Part shown: piece after piece, positions 19,199 through 28,215 of the stretch
Layout: each line of letters opens with the position of its first letter
Numbering within the stretch: the stretch's first letter is position 1
NCBI RefSeq assembly: GCF_017051705.1
Contig: NZ_JAFIDJ010000001.1
Location: 186,001-250,000 of the forward strand
Origin: Algoriphagus lutimaris
GTDB taxonomy: Bacteria; Bacteroidota; Bacteroidia; Cytophagales; Cyclobacteriaceae
Direction of reading: 5' to 3'
DNA length: 64,000 nt
The notes under the pieces: generated by a model
The model's database searches: none
What the model saw: the letters and a program-made list of their open reading frames with translations, nothing else
Told to the model about the DNA's origin: nothing
Made by a program: the position numbers and the translations under genes

Positions 19199-20272
19199 AT
19201 GCAGGTAAAACCATATATTGTCATTATGGCAGGGGGCATTGGCTCCAGATTTTGGCCATATAGTCGGAATGACCGACCGAAGCAATTTTTAGATATTCTA
19301 GGTACTGGTAGGACATTGCTCCAAATGACCTATGATCGGTTTCAGGAAATTTCCAGTCCAGATAAGTTTTATGTGGTGACCAATCAACATTACTTTGATT
19401 TGGTAAAAGAGCAGTTACCTGAAATAAACGATAACCAGATATTGACGGAGCCGCTCAGAAGAAATACAGCTACGTGTATTGCCTATGCTGCCTATAAAAT
19501 TAATGCCATCGACCCCAAGGCGACTTTAGTTGTCGCTCCAGCAGATCATTTAATTACCCAGGAAAATAAGTTTCATGCTGCTATTGATCAAGCATGCCAA
19601 GAGGCTCAGAAAGAGGGTAGGTTAATCACCATGGGGATTCAGCCTAATCGACCAGAAACGGGATATGGATACATTCAATACCTGGAACAGGAAGGGCAGG
19701 AGATCTTCAAGGTAAAAACGTTTACCGAAAAACCTAATTTGAAACTTGCAAAAACCTTTTTGGAGAGTGGCGATTTTGTATGGAATTCAGGAATGTTTAT
19801 ATGGAAAGTTTCCAGCATTATCTCTGCCTACGAAAAATATATGCCTGACGTAGCTGAGGTATTTAATGAAGGTGCTGAGTTTCTTGGAAAAGAAAATGAA
19901 AATGAATTCATCGCTAGAGCCTATTCTTTATTAAAAAACATATCTATTGATAATGGGATTATGGAGCATTCAGATCAGGTGTTTGTGATCCCAGCTACTT
20001 TTGGTTGGTCTGATTTAGGTTCTTGGAATAGTCTCCATGAATTAAAGAAAAAGGATAAGAAAAATAATGTAGTAGAGGGAAATGCCATCCTTTACGATAC
20101 AGAAAATTCTTACGTTAAAGTCAGCAGTGATAAACTGGTAGTAGTACAGGGATTGGATAATTACCTGGTGAATGAATCAGATAATGTTATTCTGATTTGT
20201 AAGCTGGATGCAGAAAAAAAATTCAGAGAGTTTGTGGCCAATGCAAAAAAGAAAGGGAAGGACTTTGTTTGA
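19199..20272 (+). CDS. manC: Mannose-1-phosphate guanylyltransferase
   Basis: 357 residues from the ATG at 19199; the open frame reaches back to a TTG at 19184 inside kdsD, which is unlikely to be used. It makes GDP-mannose from mannose 1-phosphate and GTP. Motifs: the nucleotidyltransferase loop MAGGIGSRFWPYSRNDRPKQF, PLRRNTATCIAYAA, VAPADHLI, the substrate segment ETGYGYIQ, FTEKPN, and FVWNSGMFIWK. There is no C-terminal mannose-6-phosphate isomerase domain, so it is the short monofunctional form. It follows kdsD by 7 bp. Confidence 0.93.
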   Translation: MQVKPYIVIMAGGIGSRFWPYSRNDRPKQFLDILGTGRTLLQMTYDRFQEISSPDKFYVVTNQHYFDLVKEQLPEINDNQILTEPLRRNTATCIAYAAYKINAIDPKATLVVAPADHLITQENKFHAAIDQACQEAQKEGRLITMGIQPNRPETGYGYIQYLEQEGQEIFKVKTFTEKPNLKLAKTFLESGDFVWNSGMFIWKVSSIISAYEKYMPDVAEVFNEGAEFLGKENENEFIARAYSLLKNISIDNGIMEHSDQVFVIPATFGWSDLGSWNSLHELKKKDKKNNVVEGNAILYDTENSYVKVSSDKLVVVQGLDNYLVNESDNVILICKLDAEKKFREFVANAKKKGKDFV

Positions 20273-20279
20273 CCTTCCC
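20255..20279. terminator. Weak hairpin between manC and rlmB
   Basis: GGGAAGG / CCTTCCC with an 11-base loop covers the last codons of manC and the short gap to the convergent rlmB. There is no clear T-run, so terminator function is uncertain. Confidence 0.35.
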
Positions 20280-20287
20280 CAAGAATC

Positions 20288-21067
20288 TTATTGGTTTGTT
20301 CGTTGCCTCATAGCCTCATAAATAGCTACTCCGGCAGAAACAGAGACATTCAAACTTTCAATTTTACCAAGCATTGGGATATTGACTTTTTCATCTACAA
20401 TTCCCATTAGCTCATTTGAAATTCCGTCCTCTTCCGAACCCATGATCATGGCTACAGGAGCTGAAAAATCAGCTTCATACATGCTTTTATCCGTTTTTTC
20501 AGTGATAGCAATTAAAGTGAGTCCGCTTTTTTGTAAGTCTCTACAGGTATAGAAGAGATTTTTTACTCGGGCTACAGGTAAGAAATTCAAAGCTCCAGCA
20601 GAAGTTTTTACAGCATCAGAATTAATCTGTGCACTTCCTTTAGAGGGAATGACAATGGCATCCACGCCGGCGCACTCAGCAGACCTTGCAATGGCTCCAA
20701 AATTTCTTACATCAGTGATTCTATCCAAAATCAATATCAAAGGAGATTTTCCAGCAGAAAAGCAATTTTCAATGACATGATCCAATGAGGCATATTCAAT
20801 TGAAGAAATGTAGGCCACCACTCCTTGGTGATTTTTACGGGTAATCCGATTGAGTTTTGCATCTGGAACTCGAACTACAGGGACACCATCTGCTTTGCAA
20901 AGCTTCAGTAATTCCTTGATTAAGTCATTGTTCAACTCTTTTTGAATCAGAACTTTATCTATTTCTTTTCCTGCATGGATTGCCTCCATTACAGCTCTTG
21001 TCCCAAAAAGAAAATCTTTTTCGGTTGCTCCTTTATCAATCAGAAAGCCATCTTTCCGTTTCTCCAT
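20288..21067 (-). CDS. rlmB: 23S rRNA 2'-O-ribose methyltransferase (RlmB/TrmH family)
   Basis: 259 residues. An N-terminal substrate-binding domain (FLFGTRAVMEAIHAGKEIDKV...) is followed by a SPOUT methyltransferase domain with the three family motifs: ILDRITDVRNFGAIARSAECAGVDA, the glycine loop VAMIMGSEEDGIS, and IPMLGKIESLNVSVSAGVAIYEA, which forms the knot. RlmB methylates G2251 of 23S rRNA in E. coli; the exact target here is inferred. The start codon lies 28 bp inside the end of the upstream GWxTD gene, so translation may be coupled. Confidence 0.92.
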   Translation of the reverse strand: MEKRKDGFLIDKGATEKDFLFGTRAVMEAIHAGKEIDKVLIQKELNNDLIKELLKLCKADGVPVVRVPDAKLNRITRKNHQGVVAYISSIEYASLDHVIENCFSAGKSPLILILDRITDVRNFGAIARSAECAGVDAIVIPSKGSAQINSDAVKTSAGALNFLPVARVKNLFYTCRDLQKSGLTLIAITEKTDKSMYEADFSAPVAMIMGSEEDGISNELMGIVDEKVNIPMLGKIESLNVSVSAGVAIYEAMRQRTNQ

Positions 21068-22275
21068 ATGGATATGTTTTTAAACCAAACAGGCTGATAT
21101 GCTCTGGAGCGGTTCAGCGAGTAATAGTGTGAGTTAAGAATATTCTTTACTCGGACAAAAGTAAAGCGAATTTTTGAACTCTCATTCATGCCCAAGTAAG
21201 TCCATACTTCTCTATCCTGATAAAAGTTGACTTCGTTTGGTGGTCCCATGACCACATAGATCATACCTCGATCTGTTTTCCAACCTTCTTTAAAGTCTGT
21301 AAATAAGATATTTGCGAATTCGATCTGACGGAAATACTCCCGGATTAAGTCTTTTGCAATGTCTGGGTTTCGGGTCAGATTATACCAATATTCATCAAGT
21401 GCTTTCTTTTTGTCTTCCGCTGCAAGCAAGGTTTCGTGTTCTTTTCTGGTAGATATATAGGTGACCATTTGAATCATTTCCTCCCAGTCTTTCACTTTAG
21501 GGAATGCTTCGTGGGTGGTTTTCAATAACAATCCAGTACTAGAGCTGGTGTCACCTTGAATGAAGTAATACCCTTCATTATCCAAGCTTTCAGGTACATT
21601 GGTGAGAAAATCTCCTTCATCTATTACTTCTAGTTCTTTGGGTACAGTAGCTGGTTTCGTCTCCATTGGGGGATAAGGGACATCGAAAGTAGCCGGATAA
21701 TAAAATTCATGAAGATTAGGACCTTCCTCTGATTTGAAGAGGAGGGACTGACCTTTAGTTAAGAAATTTTGATCAAAAGGAACGTTATTGGCATAATAGG
21801 CACCAAAAGAGGGTTGCTCAAAGACAAAGGGGCTTTTCAAATCAATGTGGTAATAATATTCATCCGCCTGCCGAGTATCCAGCACAGAAAGTAAAGCTAC
21901 CGCGACTTCTTGATCTTCCGGAATACTGACTGTCTTCTCAAAATACCAATGTCTTTCTGTATCTAGCTTTATGTCATTTTCAGTAAGAATAGTAACTTCA
22001 TCATCCATGATTTCCTGATCATAGCTGTTGAGTACCATGTAAGAGAAACTAAACGTGTTGAAGTTGATGTCTTCTTCTATTTTCTCCACAACCATTTGTA
22101 ATTTGTAATCGGTCTCATTCTCTTTGATAGGAATGATTTTTAATCCTAACCTAGAGTACCTCGAATAACGAAGAGCTTGATTTAGGCTGTTTAGCTTTTT
22201 TTGTGAAAAAGCTGGATGGATGGCTATAAATGCCAGTAGAAAAAATGAGAAAAGGATGTTTGTTTTAAGCTTCAT
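21040..22275 (-). CDS. GWxTD domain-containing secreted protein
   Basis: 411 residues. A signal peptide occupies about residues 1-24 (ends AFSQ). The C-terminal half holds the signature of the GWxTD domain (FKEGWKTDRGMIYVVMGPPNEVNFYQDREVW). This domain is found mostly in Bacteroidota and Acidobacteriota secreted proteins and has no established function. The N-terminal half is beta-rich. It is transcribed with rlmB, which overlaps its 3' end, and is divergent from a methyltransferase gene. Confidence 0.88.
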   Translation of the reverse strand: MKLKTNILFSFFLLAFIAIHPAFSQKKLNSLNQALRYSRYSRLGLKIIPIKENETDYKLQMVVEKIEEDINFNTFSFSYMVLNSYDQEIMDDEVTILTENDIKLDTERHWYFEKTVSIPEDQEVAVALLSVLDTRQADEYYYHIDLKSPFVFEQPSFGAYYANNVPFDQNFLTKGQSLLFKSEEGPNLHEFYYPATFDVPYPPMETKPATVPKELEVIDEGDFLTNVPESLDNEGYYFIQGDTSSSTGLLLKTTHEAFPKVKDWEEMIQMVTYISTRKEHETLLAAEDKKKALDEYWYNLTRNPDIAKDLIREYFRQIEFANILFTDFKEGWKTDRGMIYVVMGPPNEVNFYQDREVWTYLGMNESSKIRFTFVRVKNILNSHYYSLNRSRAYQPVWFKNISIWRNGKMAF

Positions 22276-22308
22276 TAGGTGATTCTATCGGGTTTTAAAA
22301 ATTAACCT

Positions 22309-22316
22309 TACTTTTG
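22309..22316 (+). promoter_or_regulatory. Candidate promoter -7 element (TACTTTTG)
   Basis: TACTTTTG fits TAnnTTTG and sits 20 bp before the methyltransferase start codon at 22337. Confidence 0.55.
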
Positions 22317-22336
22317 CCAAAATAGTAAAATTTTGT

Positions 22337-23113
22337 ATGGCTACCTATACAACGGAAATTGCTTCTGACAAGTTAATCAGTGACGGTCCTATTCACCAAC
22401 GTTTGCTGAAAGCATACATTGCTGCCCAGCCTTGGATTTCTGGCAAATTGCTGGAAGTAGGATGTGGAGAAGGTAGGGGAGTGGAAATATTATTGCCTCA
22501 TGCCAGCGGCTACTTAGGGATTGATAAGATCCAGGAAGTTATCGATATGCTCAAGCAAAAATTCCCTGGTGTTTCTTTCAAACAAGCAGTCATCCCTCCA
22601 TTTGAGGGGATAGAGGATAACTCATTTGATACTGTGGTAAGTTTTCAGGTGATCGAACATATTGAAAATGACCGGCTGTTTTTGGAAGAAATTTATCGTG
22701 TTCTAAAACCTGGAGGTAAGGCAATTATTTCCACGCCAAATATTAACCATACGCTTTCAAGAAATCCTTGGCACGTCAGGGAATATACTCCTCAACAATT
22801 AATCGATCTTTCGAAATCAATTTTTGATCAGGTGGAGGCAAAAGGAGTGGGTGGAACTGATAAGGTCTGGACCTATCATCAGGCAAACCGTGAATCTGTC
22901 AATAAAATCATGCGATTTGATATTTTTGATTTGCAGCACAAGCTTCCTGCATCGATCCTTCGCATGCCGTACGAAATATTGAATAGAATCAATAGAAATA
23001 AGCTTCACAAACAAAAGTCCAGCAAAGCAATGGATATTACTCATGAGGATTATCCCATTGTAGAAGATCCTGCTCAGGGATTGGATTTGTTTTACATCCT
23101 ACATAAAAGATAA
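22337..23113 (+). CDS. Class I SAM-dependent methyltransferase
   Basis: 258 residues. SAM-binding motif I is LLEVGCGEGRGVEIL, motif II/III region includes YLGIDKIQEVIDMLKQKF, and the Methyltransf_11-like core continues with FDTVVSFQVIEHIENDRLFLEEIYRVLKPGGKAIISTPN. The substrate is not evident. The C-terminal ~80 residues (from about 175) lie outside the core fold and might bind it. It is a single gene with its own promoter and terminator. Confidence 0.85.
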   Translation: MATYTTEIASDKLISDGPIHQRLLKAYIAAQPWISGKLLEVGCGEGRGVEILLPHASGYLGIDKIQEVIDMLKQKFPGVSFKQAVIPPFEGIEDNSFDTVVSFQVIEHIENDRLFLEEIYRVLKPGGKAIISTPNINHTLSRNPWHVREYTPQQLIDLSKSIFDQVEAKGVGGTDKVWTYHQANRESVNKIMRFDIFDLQHKLPASILRMPYEILNRINRNKLHKQKSSKAMDITHEDYPIVEDPAQGLDLFYILHKR

Positions 23114-23138
23114 AAAGAGGCCCTTGAGCCTCTTTTTT
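23112..23138. terminator. Bidirectional terminator
   Basis: Stem AAAAAGAGGC / GCCTCTTTTT with a CCTTGA loop between the convergent methyltransferase and DUF2723 genes; T-runs on both sides. Confidence 0.9.
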
Positions 23139-26122
23139 TATCTTCTGTCAATCTCTGTTGGAAGCGCTTCTGCTCCCATATAAGCTGTGAGCCTGGCTTT
23201 TAATTCATCCGCTTTTTCTTGGTATCCTCGCTCTTCCAAAAGAGGAATGAAATACCTGATCATTTCTACAGAAATCATCATTTCCCGATCATAATCCCTG
23301 TTTTCTGCGGTATAGAATTCAATCATATCCAAAGATTTTTTGGACACTTTATCTATAATATCCAAGGCCTTTTCTTCTTCGCCTACTTCAAAGAACAATG
23401 GTACTGACTGTCCACTTGAAAGATCGTAAGGAATTGCCGCATGAGGCATTACCTCAAGTCCATAATTTAGAAGTTTCGCTGCTTTATCCATTTCATTTTG
23501 ATCCAATAAAGCGATGGCAATAGAGTTTAAAGCACTTCTGTGATTAGAGGCGAACCTTCTATATTCCTCATCCAAGTAAGCATCTGGATCGTCCATTCCT
23601 CTGAATGCAAACTTCTCCATGAAGTTTTTATAGGCTAAGTCTGCATTGACTAACTCTTCTCTGATAAAGTCGGGCTTCTGAATAGGAAGCAGTCTATAAG
23701 TCAATCCTTCATTGACCACATGGCTTTCCAGGTCTATTCCTATGGTAGACAGAGAAGTGTTGTTGAAATAGATTGGTCTCTCCCAATTATTGGTTGTGAT
23801 CAAATCAATTAACATCAAGGTGCCCTTTGTGAGGTATTGACCTTTCACTCTTAGATTGATTTGAGGAGTGAATAATGGAGTAAACTCTTCTGGAATGATG
23901 TCTTTATTGGCTACAGAAGCAGAGTCCACATCCAGAATCAAGTTTCTGGAAGGGACCATGTTGACCACACTTTTTCCTCCAGTGTTGATATTCAATCTCG
24001 GGTCTCCGGTATTCAGCAAAGAAAGGTAAGCTTTAACCGATATGGCAGAGTTTGGATTTTCGTCACCTGTCACGTATAGCACGTCGTTGGTTCCCTTTTG
24101 GTACCTGTTTTTATCCAAGCTAAATGGCAATGCATCTGATTCATTGACCGGTCGAGTCATTTGTTCCACGTACCAATCCGTATCGAAATAACTGAGTACA
24201 ATTACTCTCACATCCGTACGGAATCCTTCTACCTCCTGTACATACCAAAGAGGGAAGGTGTCATTATCGCCACCGGTGAATAGAATTGCATTCGGAGCGC
24301 AAGAGGCCAAGAAATTTCTTGCTGAATCCACTGAGAAATATCTTCCATGTCTATTATGATCATCCCAGGTTTGGCTTGCTACCAATCCTACTATAGGTAG
24401 CGTCAGTAAAGTGGCAACCAGACCTGCGGTAGCCAAATTCTTATTCATTTTGCCTATGGCATGGGCAATACCTATCACGCCCATTCCCAGCCAGATGGCA
24501 AAAGCATAGAAACTACCAACATAAATGTAATCTCGTTCTCTCGGCTCCACCGGAGGGGAATTCAGGTAGAGCACCAGTACCACTCCCATCATCAGGAAGA
24601 GCATTAAGTTGACATAGAAAGATTTTGGATCGTATTTGGCTTGGAAGAACAATCCGATGATCCCTAATAAGAGTGGGAGCATCAAATAGTTATTATGTCC
24701 CTTGTTTTCCTTGATATAATCAGGATATTTATCAGAAAGGGCATCTGTAATTCCAATCCAAGGAGCATCCGAAAAATCACTTTCCCGCCCGGAGAAATTC
24801 CACATGAAATACCTCCAGTACATCTGCCCTAATTGATGGCTGAACATAAAGTATAAGTTATCACCGAATGTAGGGTCCTGTCCTTCTCTTAAACCAAGTT
24901 TTTGCCTGTAGATCCGCTTATGATTTTCCTGGGTAGAATACACTCGTGGAAGGATGGTAGTTTTATTTTTTTCGTAGATGTTTTTCAGTCCATAATCTAC
25001 AATTTCATACTTGTCTTTCCCCTTCATATACACTGGATCTCCCTCTTCTTGATCCACCAGTTTTGCAGTGAAGTATTGGCCATGTAGTAAAGGGCGATAT
25101 CCATATTGTTCCCTTTTCAGGTAAGATACATAGCTGATGATATCCTTAGGGGCATTTTCATTGATGATTGGGTCTTGATTGGCACGGATGACTATCAAAG
25201 CATAGCTGCTGTATCCAATTAAGATAAATACCAATGAAAGGAGTGCTGTATTTAGGGTTGCATTTTCTTTGCTTCTGGAGTATTTGTAAGCAAAAAACAA
25301 AGCGGTAAAGAATACGATCGCAAAGAAGATAATCCCTGATCCAAATGGAAGTCCCAAAGAATTGACAAAGAATATCTCCATGGAGCCTGCGAGGCTAGGT
25401 AGGCCAGGAATAATAAAGTTATTGATGATGACCAAGGCGACACCCCCGGCCAAAAAGGCAAGGATGGCACCTTTTACATTCGGTTTTTCATACTTTTTAA
25501 AGTAATAAATCAGCGCCAATGCAGGTAGGGTAACTAAGTTTAGCAAGTGAACGCCAATGGAAAGTCCAACCAAATAGGCGATAAAGATCATCCACTTATT
25601 TTCATCTCTTGGATCTTTAATAACATCCCACTTCAAAAATGCCCAGATGACAATGGCAGTAAAAAAAGATGACATGGCGTATACTTCTGCCTCTACCGCA
25701 GAAAACCAAAAGCTATCACTGAAAGTATAAAATAAAGATCCTACAATTCCAGCTCCCATCAAGGTAATTACTTGGCCTTTACTTTCTTTCCCTTCTTCCA
25801 TTTTGTAGAGTCTTCTTCCAAAGAGTGTGATGGACCAGAACAGGAATAAGATAGTAAATGCAGAGAAAAGAGCACTTCCTACATTCATCCAGTAAGCCAC
25901 TTCTAAGGTGTCACCGAGAGCTAGGAAGCTAAACATTCTGTAAACTAGTAGGAAGAACGGTGCTCCGGGAGGGTGGGGCACTTGCAGTTTATAAGAAACA
26001 GCGATGAATTCTCCTGGATCCCAGAAGCTTGCCGTCTCTTCAGCTGTCAAAATATATACGATCGCGGCTACGGTAAAAACCACCCAGCCGGTTAAATTAT
26101 TGATTTGCTTATACTTGAGCAT
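23138..26122 (-). CDS. DUF2723 family membrane protein (glycosyltransferase-like)
   Basis: 994 residues. About 12 transmembrane helices fill roughly residues 10-590. The N-terminal luminal motif ETASFWDPGEFIAVSYKLQVPHPPGAPFFLLVYRMFS carries the acidic residues typical of DUF2723, a family related to protein O-mannosyltransferases of the GT-C fold. A ~400-residue extracytoplasmic C-terminal part follows (LFTGGDNDTFPLWYVQEVEG...) and ends in helical TPR-like pairs. GT-C proteins transfer sugars from lipid carriers to periplasmic acceptors, so a role in protein O-glycosylation is a reasonable inference, not shown. The gene is large, intact and divergent from trxA. Confidence 0.88.
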   Translation of the reverse strand: MLKYKQINNLTGWVVFTVAAIVYILTAEETASFWDPGEFIAVSYKLQVPHPPGAPFFLLVYRMFSFLALGDTLEVAYWMNVGSALFSAFTILFLFWSITLFGRRLYKMEEGKESKGQVITLMGAGIVGSLFYTFSDSFWFSAVEAEVYAMSSFFTAIVIWAFLKWDVIKDPRDENKWMIFIAYLVGLSIGVHLLNLVTLPALALIYYFKKYEKPNVKGAILAFLAGGVALVIINNFIIPGLPSLAGSMEIFFVNSLGLPFGSGIIFFAIVFFTALFFAYKYSRSKENATLNTALLSLVFILIGYSSYALIVIRANQDPIINENAPKDIISYVSYLKREQYGYRPLLHGQYFTAKLVDQEEGDPVYMKGKDKYEIVDYGLKNIYEKNKTTILPRVYSTQENHKRIYRQKLGLREGQDPTFGDNLYFMFSHQLGQMYWRYFMWNFSGRESDFSDAPWIGITDALSDKYPDYIKENKGHNNYLMLPLLLGIIGLFFQAKYDPKSFYVNLMLFLMMGVVLVLYLNSPPVEPRERDYIYVGSFYAFAIWLGMGVIGIAHAIGKMNKNLATAGLVATLLTLPIVGLVASQTWDDHNRHGRYFSVDSARNFLASCAPNAILFTGGDNDTFPLWYVQEVEGFRTDVRVIVLSYFDTDWYVEQMTRPVNESDALPFSLDKNRYQKGTNDVLYVTGDENPNSAISVKAYLSLLNTGDPRLNINTGGKSVVNMVPSRNLILDVDSASVANKDIIPEEFTPLFTPQINLRVKGQYLTKGTLMLIDLITTNNWERPIYFNNTSLSTIGIDLESHVVNEGLTYRLLPIQKPDFIREELVNADLAYKNFMEKFAFRGMDDPDAYLDEEYRRFASNHRSALNSIAIALLDQNEMDKAAKLLNYGLEVMPHAAIPYDLSSGQSVPLFFEVGEEEKALDIIDKVSKKSLDMIEFYTAENRDYDREMMISVEMIRYFIPLLEERGYQEKADELKARLTAYMGAEALPTEIDRR

Positions 26123-26223
26123 TAATTCGGAATATTAGACTGGCGAAAATAAAAAAATAATTCCCAACTGAGGATTTTTTAGCACTTTTTAAAAGTTAAA
26201 GGTAAAATCCAAATTCTTCCCTT

Positions 26224-26239
26224 TGTGATAAAAATTACT
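26224..26239 (+). promoter_or_regulatory. Degenerate Crp/Fnr-type site upstream of trxA
   Basis: A perfect left half TGTGA followed after 6 bases by TTACT (expected TCACA; 3 of 5 match). On its own it is weak. It is kept because it lies 37 bp upstream of the -7 element of trxA, the same offset as the two better sites at 26617 and 32887. Confidence 0.3.
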
Positions 26240-26260
26240 GTATAGAACCTATTGACTCTG

Positions 26261-26268
26261 TACTTTTG
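26261..26268 (+). promoter_or_regulatory. Candidate promoter -7 element (TACTTTTG) of trxA
   Basis: TACTTTTG fits TAnnTTTG, 19 bp before the first ATG of trxA. Confidence 0.55.
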
Positions 26269-26286
26269 TTACGTTAAATAAATCAA

Positions 26287-26613
26287 ATGACCATGAGCGC
26301 ACAACCTAAAACCTTTCAGGAATTAATTGATGGTGATCAGCCCGTGTTGGTAGACTTTACTGCAACGTGGTGCGGCCCTTGTAAAATGATGCATCCTATT
26401 TTGGAAGATACTTCCAGGCAAATGGGAGATAAGGTCAAGATATTGAAAGTTGATGTGGATAAAAATCCATTAGCAGCGAGCAAATTTCAAGTACGAGGTG
26501 TTCCTACATTGATTTTGTTCCAAAAAGGAAAAATCCTTTGGAGACAATCCGGAGTGGTACCAGCTCATCAATTGATTCAAACTATTGAATCCAATATTTT
26601 GAAAGATGCATAA
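26287..26613 (+). CDS. trxA: Thioredoxin
   Basis: 108 residues (ATG at 26287, or 106 from the ATG at 26293). The active site is W28-C-G-P-C32 in VDFTATWCGPCKMMHP, and the cis-Pro is in RGVPTLILF. There is no signal peptide, so it is cytoplasmic. It is a general disulfide reductase, but its place directly before a persulfide dioxygenase-rhodanese gene suggests it also serves sulfur transfer here (inference): thioredoxin is a known acceptor of sulfane sulfur from rhodaneses. Confidence 0.95.
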   Translation: MTMSAQPKTFQELIDGDQPVLVDFTATWCGPCKMMHPILEDTSRQMGDKVKILKVDVDKNPLAASKFQVRGVPTLILFQKGKILWRQSGVVPAHQLIQTIESNILKDA

Positions 26614-26616
26614 TAG

Positions 26617-26632
26617 TGTGACAAAAGTCATC
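26617..26632 (+). promoter_or_regulatory. Crp/Fnr-type palindrome upstream of persulfide dioxygenase
   Basis: TGTGAC-AAAA-GTCATC: left half perfect, right half TCATC instead of TCACA, with the inner C/G pair also symmetric. Its centre is about 42 bp upstream of the transcription start predicted from the TATATTTG element at 26654, the class II activator position. Confidence 0.6.
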
Positions 26633-26653
26633 TTTACAGTTCTCTTGGACTGG

Positions 26654-26661
26654 TATATTTG
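26654..26661 (+). promoter_or_regulatory. Candidate promoter -7 element (TATATTTG)
   Basis: TATATTTG fits TAnnTTTG; 36 bp before the ATG of the persulfide dioxygenase gene and 37 bp downstream of the start of the Crp/Fnr-type site. Confidence 0.6.
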
Positions 26662-26696
26662 AACTACCTAATTGAAAATAAAAAAAAACACATCAT

Positions 26697-28118
26697 ATGA
26701 AAATCGAACAAATTTATACCGGCTGTTTAGCTCAAGGAGCTTACTACATTGAATCAGATGGCGAGGCAGCGGTGATCGATCCTTTAAGAGAAGTTCAGCC
26801 TTACATTGAAAAAGCTGAAAGAAGAAATGCCAAGATCAAGTACGTGTTTGAAACCCACTTTCATGCTGATTTCGTATCTGGTCACCAAGATCTTTCTGCG
26901 AAGACAGGGGCGCCTATCGTTTATGGTCCTACTACCATGAAAATGGGATTTGATGCGATCGTAGCAGAAGATGGTCAAGAATTTCAGATTGGTAAGGTGA
27001 AAGTGAAAGTGATTCATACTCCTGGACACACGATGGAGAGTTCTTGCTTCTTACTTTACAATGAGGAAGGAAAGCCAGAAGCCATCTTTACAGGAGATAC
27101 TTTATTTATAGGAGATGTAGGTAGACCTGATTTGGCTCAAAAAGTGGTAAAGGATTTGACCCAAGAAAAACTGGCAGGTCATTTATATGATTCGCTTAGA
27201 AATAAAATCATGCCTCTACCAGATGATTTGATCGTTTATCCGGCACATGGTGCAGGTTCAGCATGTGGAAAAAACATGAGCAAGGAGACTTCAGATACTC
27301 TTGGAAATCAAAAGAAGACCAACTATGCGCTTCAGGAGATGACAAAAGAGGAGTTTATCGAAGAAGTTCTTACAGGTTTAACCCCTCCTCCTGCATATTT
27401 TCCTCAAAATGTGATGATGAATATCGAAGGATATGACAGCATTGATGAAGTATTGAAAAGAGGAGTGAAACCATTGACTCCAACGCAATTTGAAGCTGCT
27501 GCGAATGAAACAGGAGCATTGATCTTGGATACAAGAGCGCCTCAGACTTTCGCTAAAGGATTTGTTCCAAACTCTGTCAACATCGGAATTGACGGAAGCT
27601 TTGCGGTTTGGGTAGGAGCAATGATTCCAGACTTGAAGCAGGAAATTTTGGTGGTAGCAGATGAAGGCAGAGAAGAAGAAGTAATCACCAGATTAGCGAG
27701 AGTGGGATATGACTATGCTTTAGGCTATTTGGAGGGAGGAATCGATGCCTGGAAAGAGGCTGGTCATGAATTGGATTCAATAGAATCTATTTCTGCAGAA
27801 GAGCTTGCTAAAAGAAAGGATCAAGATCCTGAATTGAATATTCTGGATGTTAGAAAAAACAGTGAATACTTATCAGAACATGTAGTAGATGCTGAAAATG
27901 CACCACTGGACTACATCAATGAGAGTATGTTGAAAGTAGACAAGGATAAAACCTACTACGTTCATTGTGCTGGAGGATATCGATCAATGGTATTTAATTC
28001 TATCTTGAGAGCTAGAGGATATGATAATTTGATCGATGTGGATGGAGGATTTAAGGCCATCAAAGAATCTGAGAAGTTTAAGGTGACAGATTACGTTTGC
28101 CCAACCACGCTTCTCTAA
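26697..28118 (+). CDS. Persulfide dioxygenase-type MBL hydrolase fused to two rhodanese domains
   Basis: 473 residues, no signal peptide. Residues 1-235 are a metallo-beta-lactamase fold of the ETHE1/persulfide dioxygenase type: H54-F-H56-A-D58-F-V-S-G-H63, IHTPGHTMESSCF, IFTGDTLFIGDVGRPDL and YPAHGAGS. Residues about 265-365 are a first rhodanese-like domain without an active-site Cys; about 370-465 are a second with Cys424 in VHCAGGYRS. Such enzymes oxidise glutathione or protein persulfide to sulfite, and rhodanese domains pass sulfane sulfur. It sits between trxA and a porin/YeeE-YedE unit and has its own predicted Crp/Fnr-regulated promoter. Confidence 0.9.
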   Translation: MKIEQIYTGCLAQGAYYIESDGEAAVIDPLREVQPYIEKAERRNAKIKYVFETHFHADFVSGHQDLSAKTGAPIVYGPTTMKMGFDAIVAEDGQEFQIGKVKVKVIHTPGHTMESSCFLLYNEEGKPEAIFTGDTLFIGDVGRPDLAQKVVKDLTQEKLAGHLYDSLRNKIMPLPDDLIVYPAHGAGSACGKNMSKETSDTLGNQKKTNYALQEMTKEEFIEEVLTGLTPPPAYFPQNVMMNIEGYDSIDEVLKRGVKPLTPTQFEAAANETGALILDTRAPQTFAKGFVPNSVNIGIDGSFAVWVGAMIPDLKQEILVVADEGREEEVITRLARVGYDYALGYLEGGIDAWKEAGHELDSIESISAEELAKRKDQDPELNILDVRKNSEYLSEHVVDAENAPLDYINESMLKVDKDKTYYVHCAGGYRSMVFNSILRARGYDNLIDVDGGFKAIKESEKFKVTDYVCPTTLL

Positions 28119-28146
28119 TTGCTAGGAGAAAAGTTGCTTAATTCCC

Positions 28147-28176
28147 AAAATGGCGAGTCTTATGACTTGCCATTTT
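28147..28176 (+). terminator. Terminator after the persulfide dioxygenase gene
   Basis: Stem AAAATGGC-AGTC / GACT-GCCATTTT with one mismatch and a TTAT loop, running into T5. Confidence 0.8.
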
Positions 28177-28194
28177 TAGTATCAACTTATTCCA

Positions 28195-28210
28195 TGTGAT
28201 TAAAGTCACA
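28195..28210 (+). promoter_or_regulatory. Perfect Crp/Fnr-type palindrome before the porin gene
   Basis: TGTGATTAAAGTCACA: both pentamers are perfect (TGTGA-N6-TCACA). It ends only 5 bp before the first ATG of the porin gene (14 bp before the second), so it must overlap the promoter or leader. At the spacing seen for the other sites, the matching -7-like element would be CAAATTTG at 28233, inside the signal-peptide codons; this conflicts with the coding start and is unexplained. Confidence 0.6.
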
Positions 28211-28215
28211 ACTTT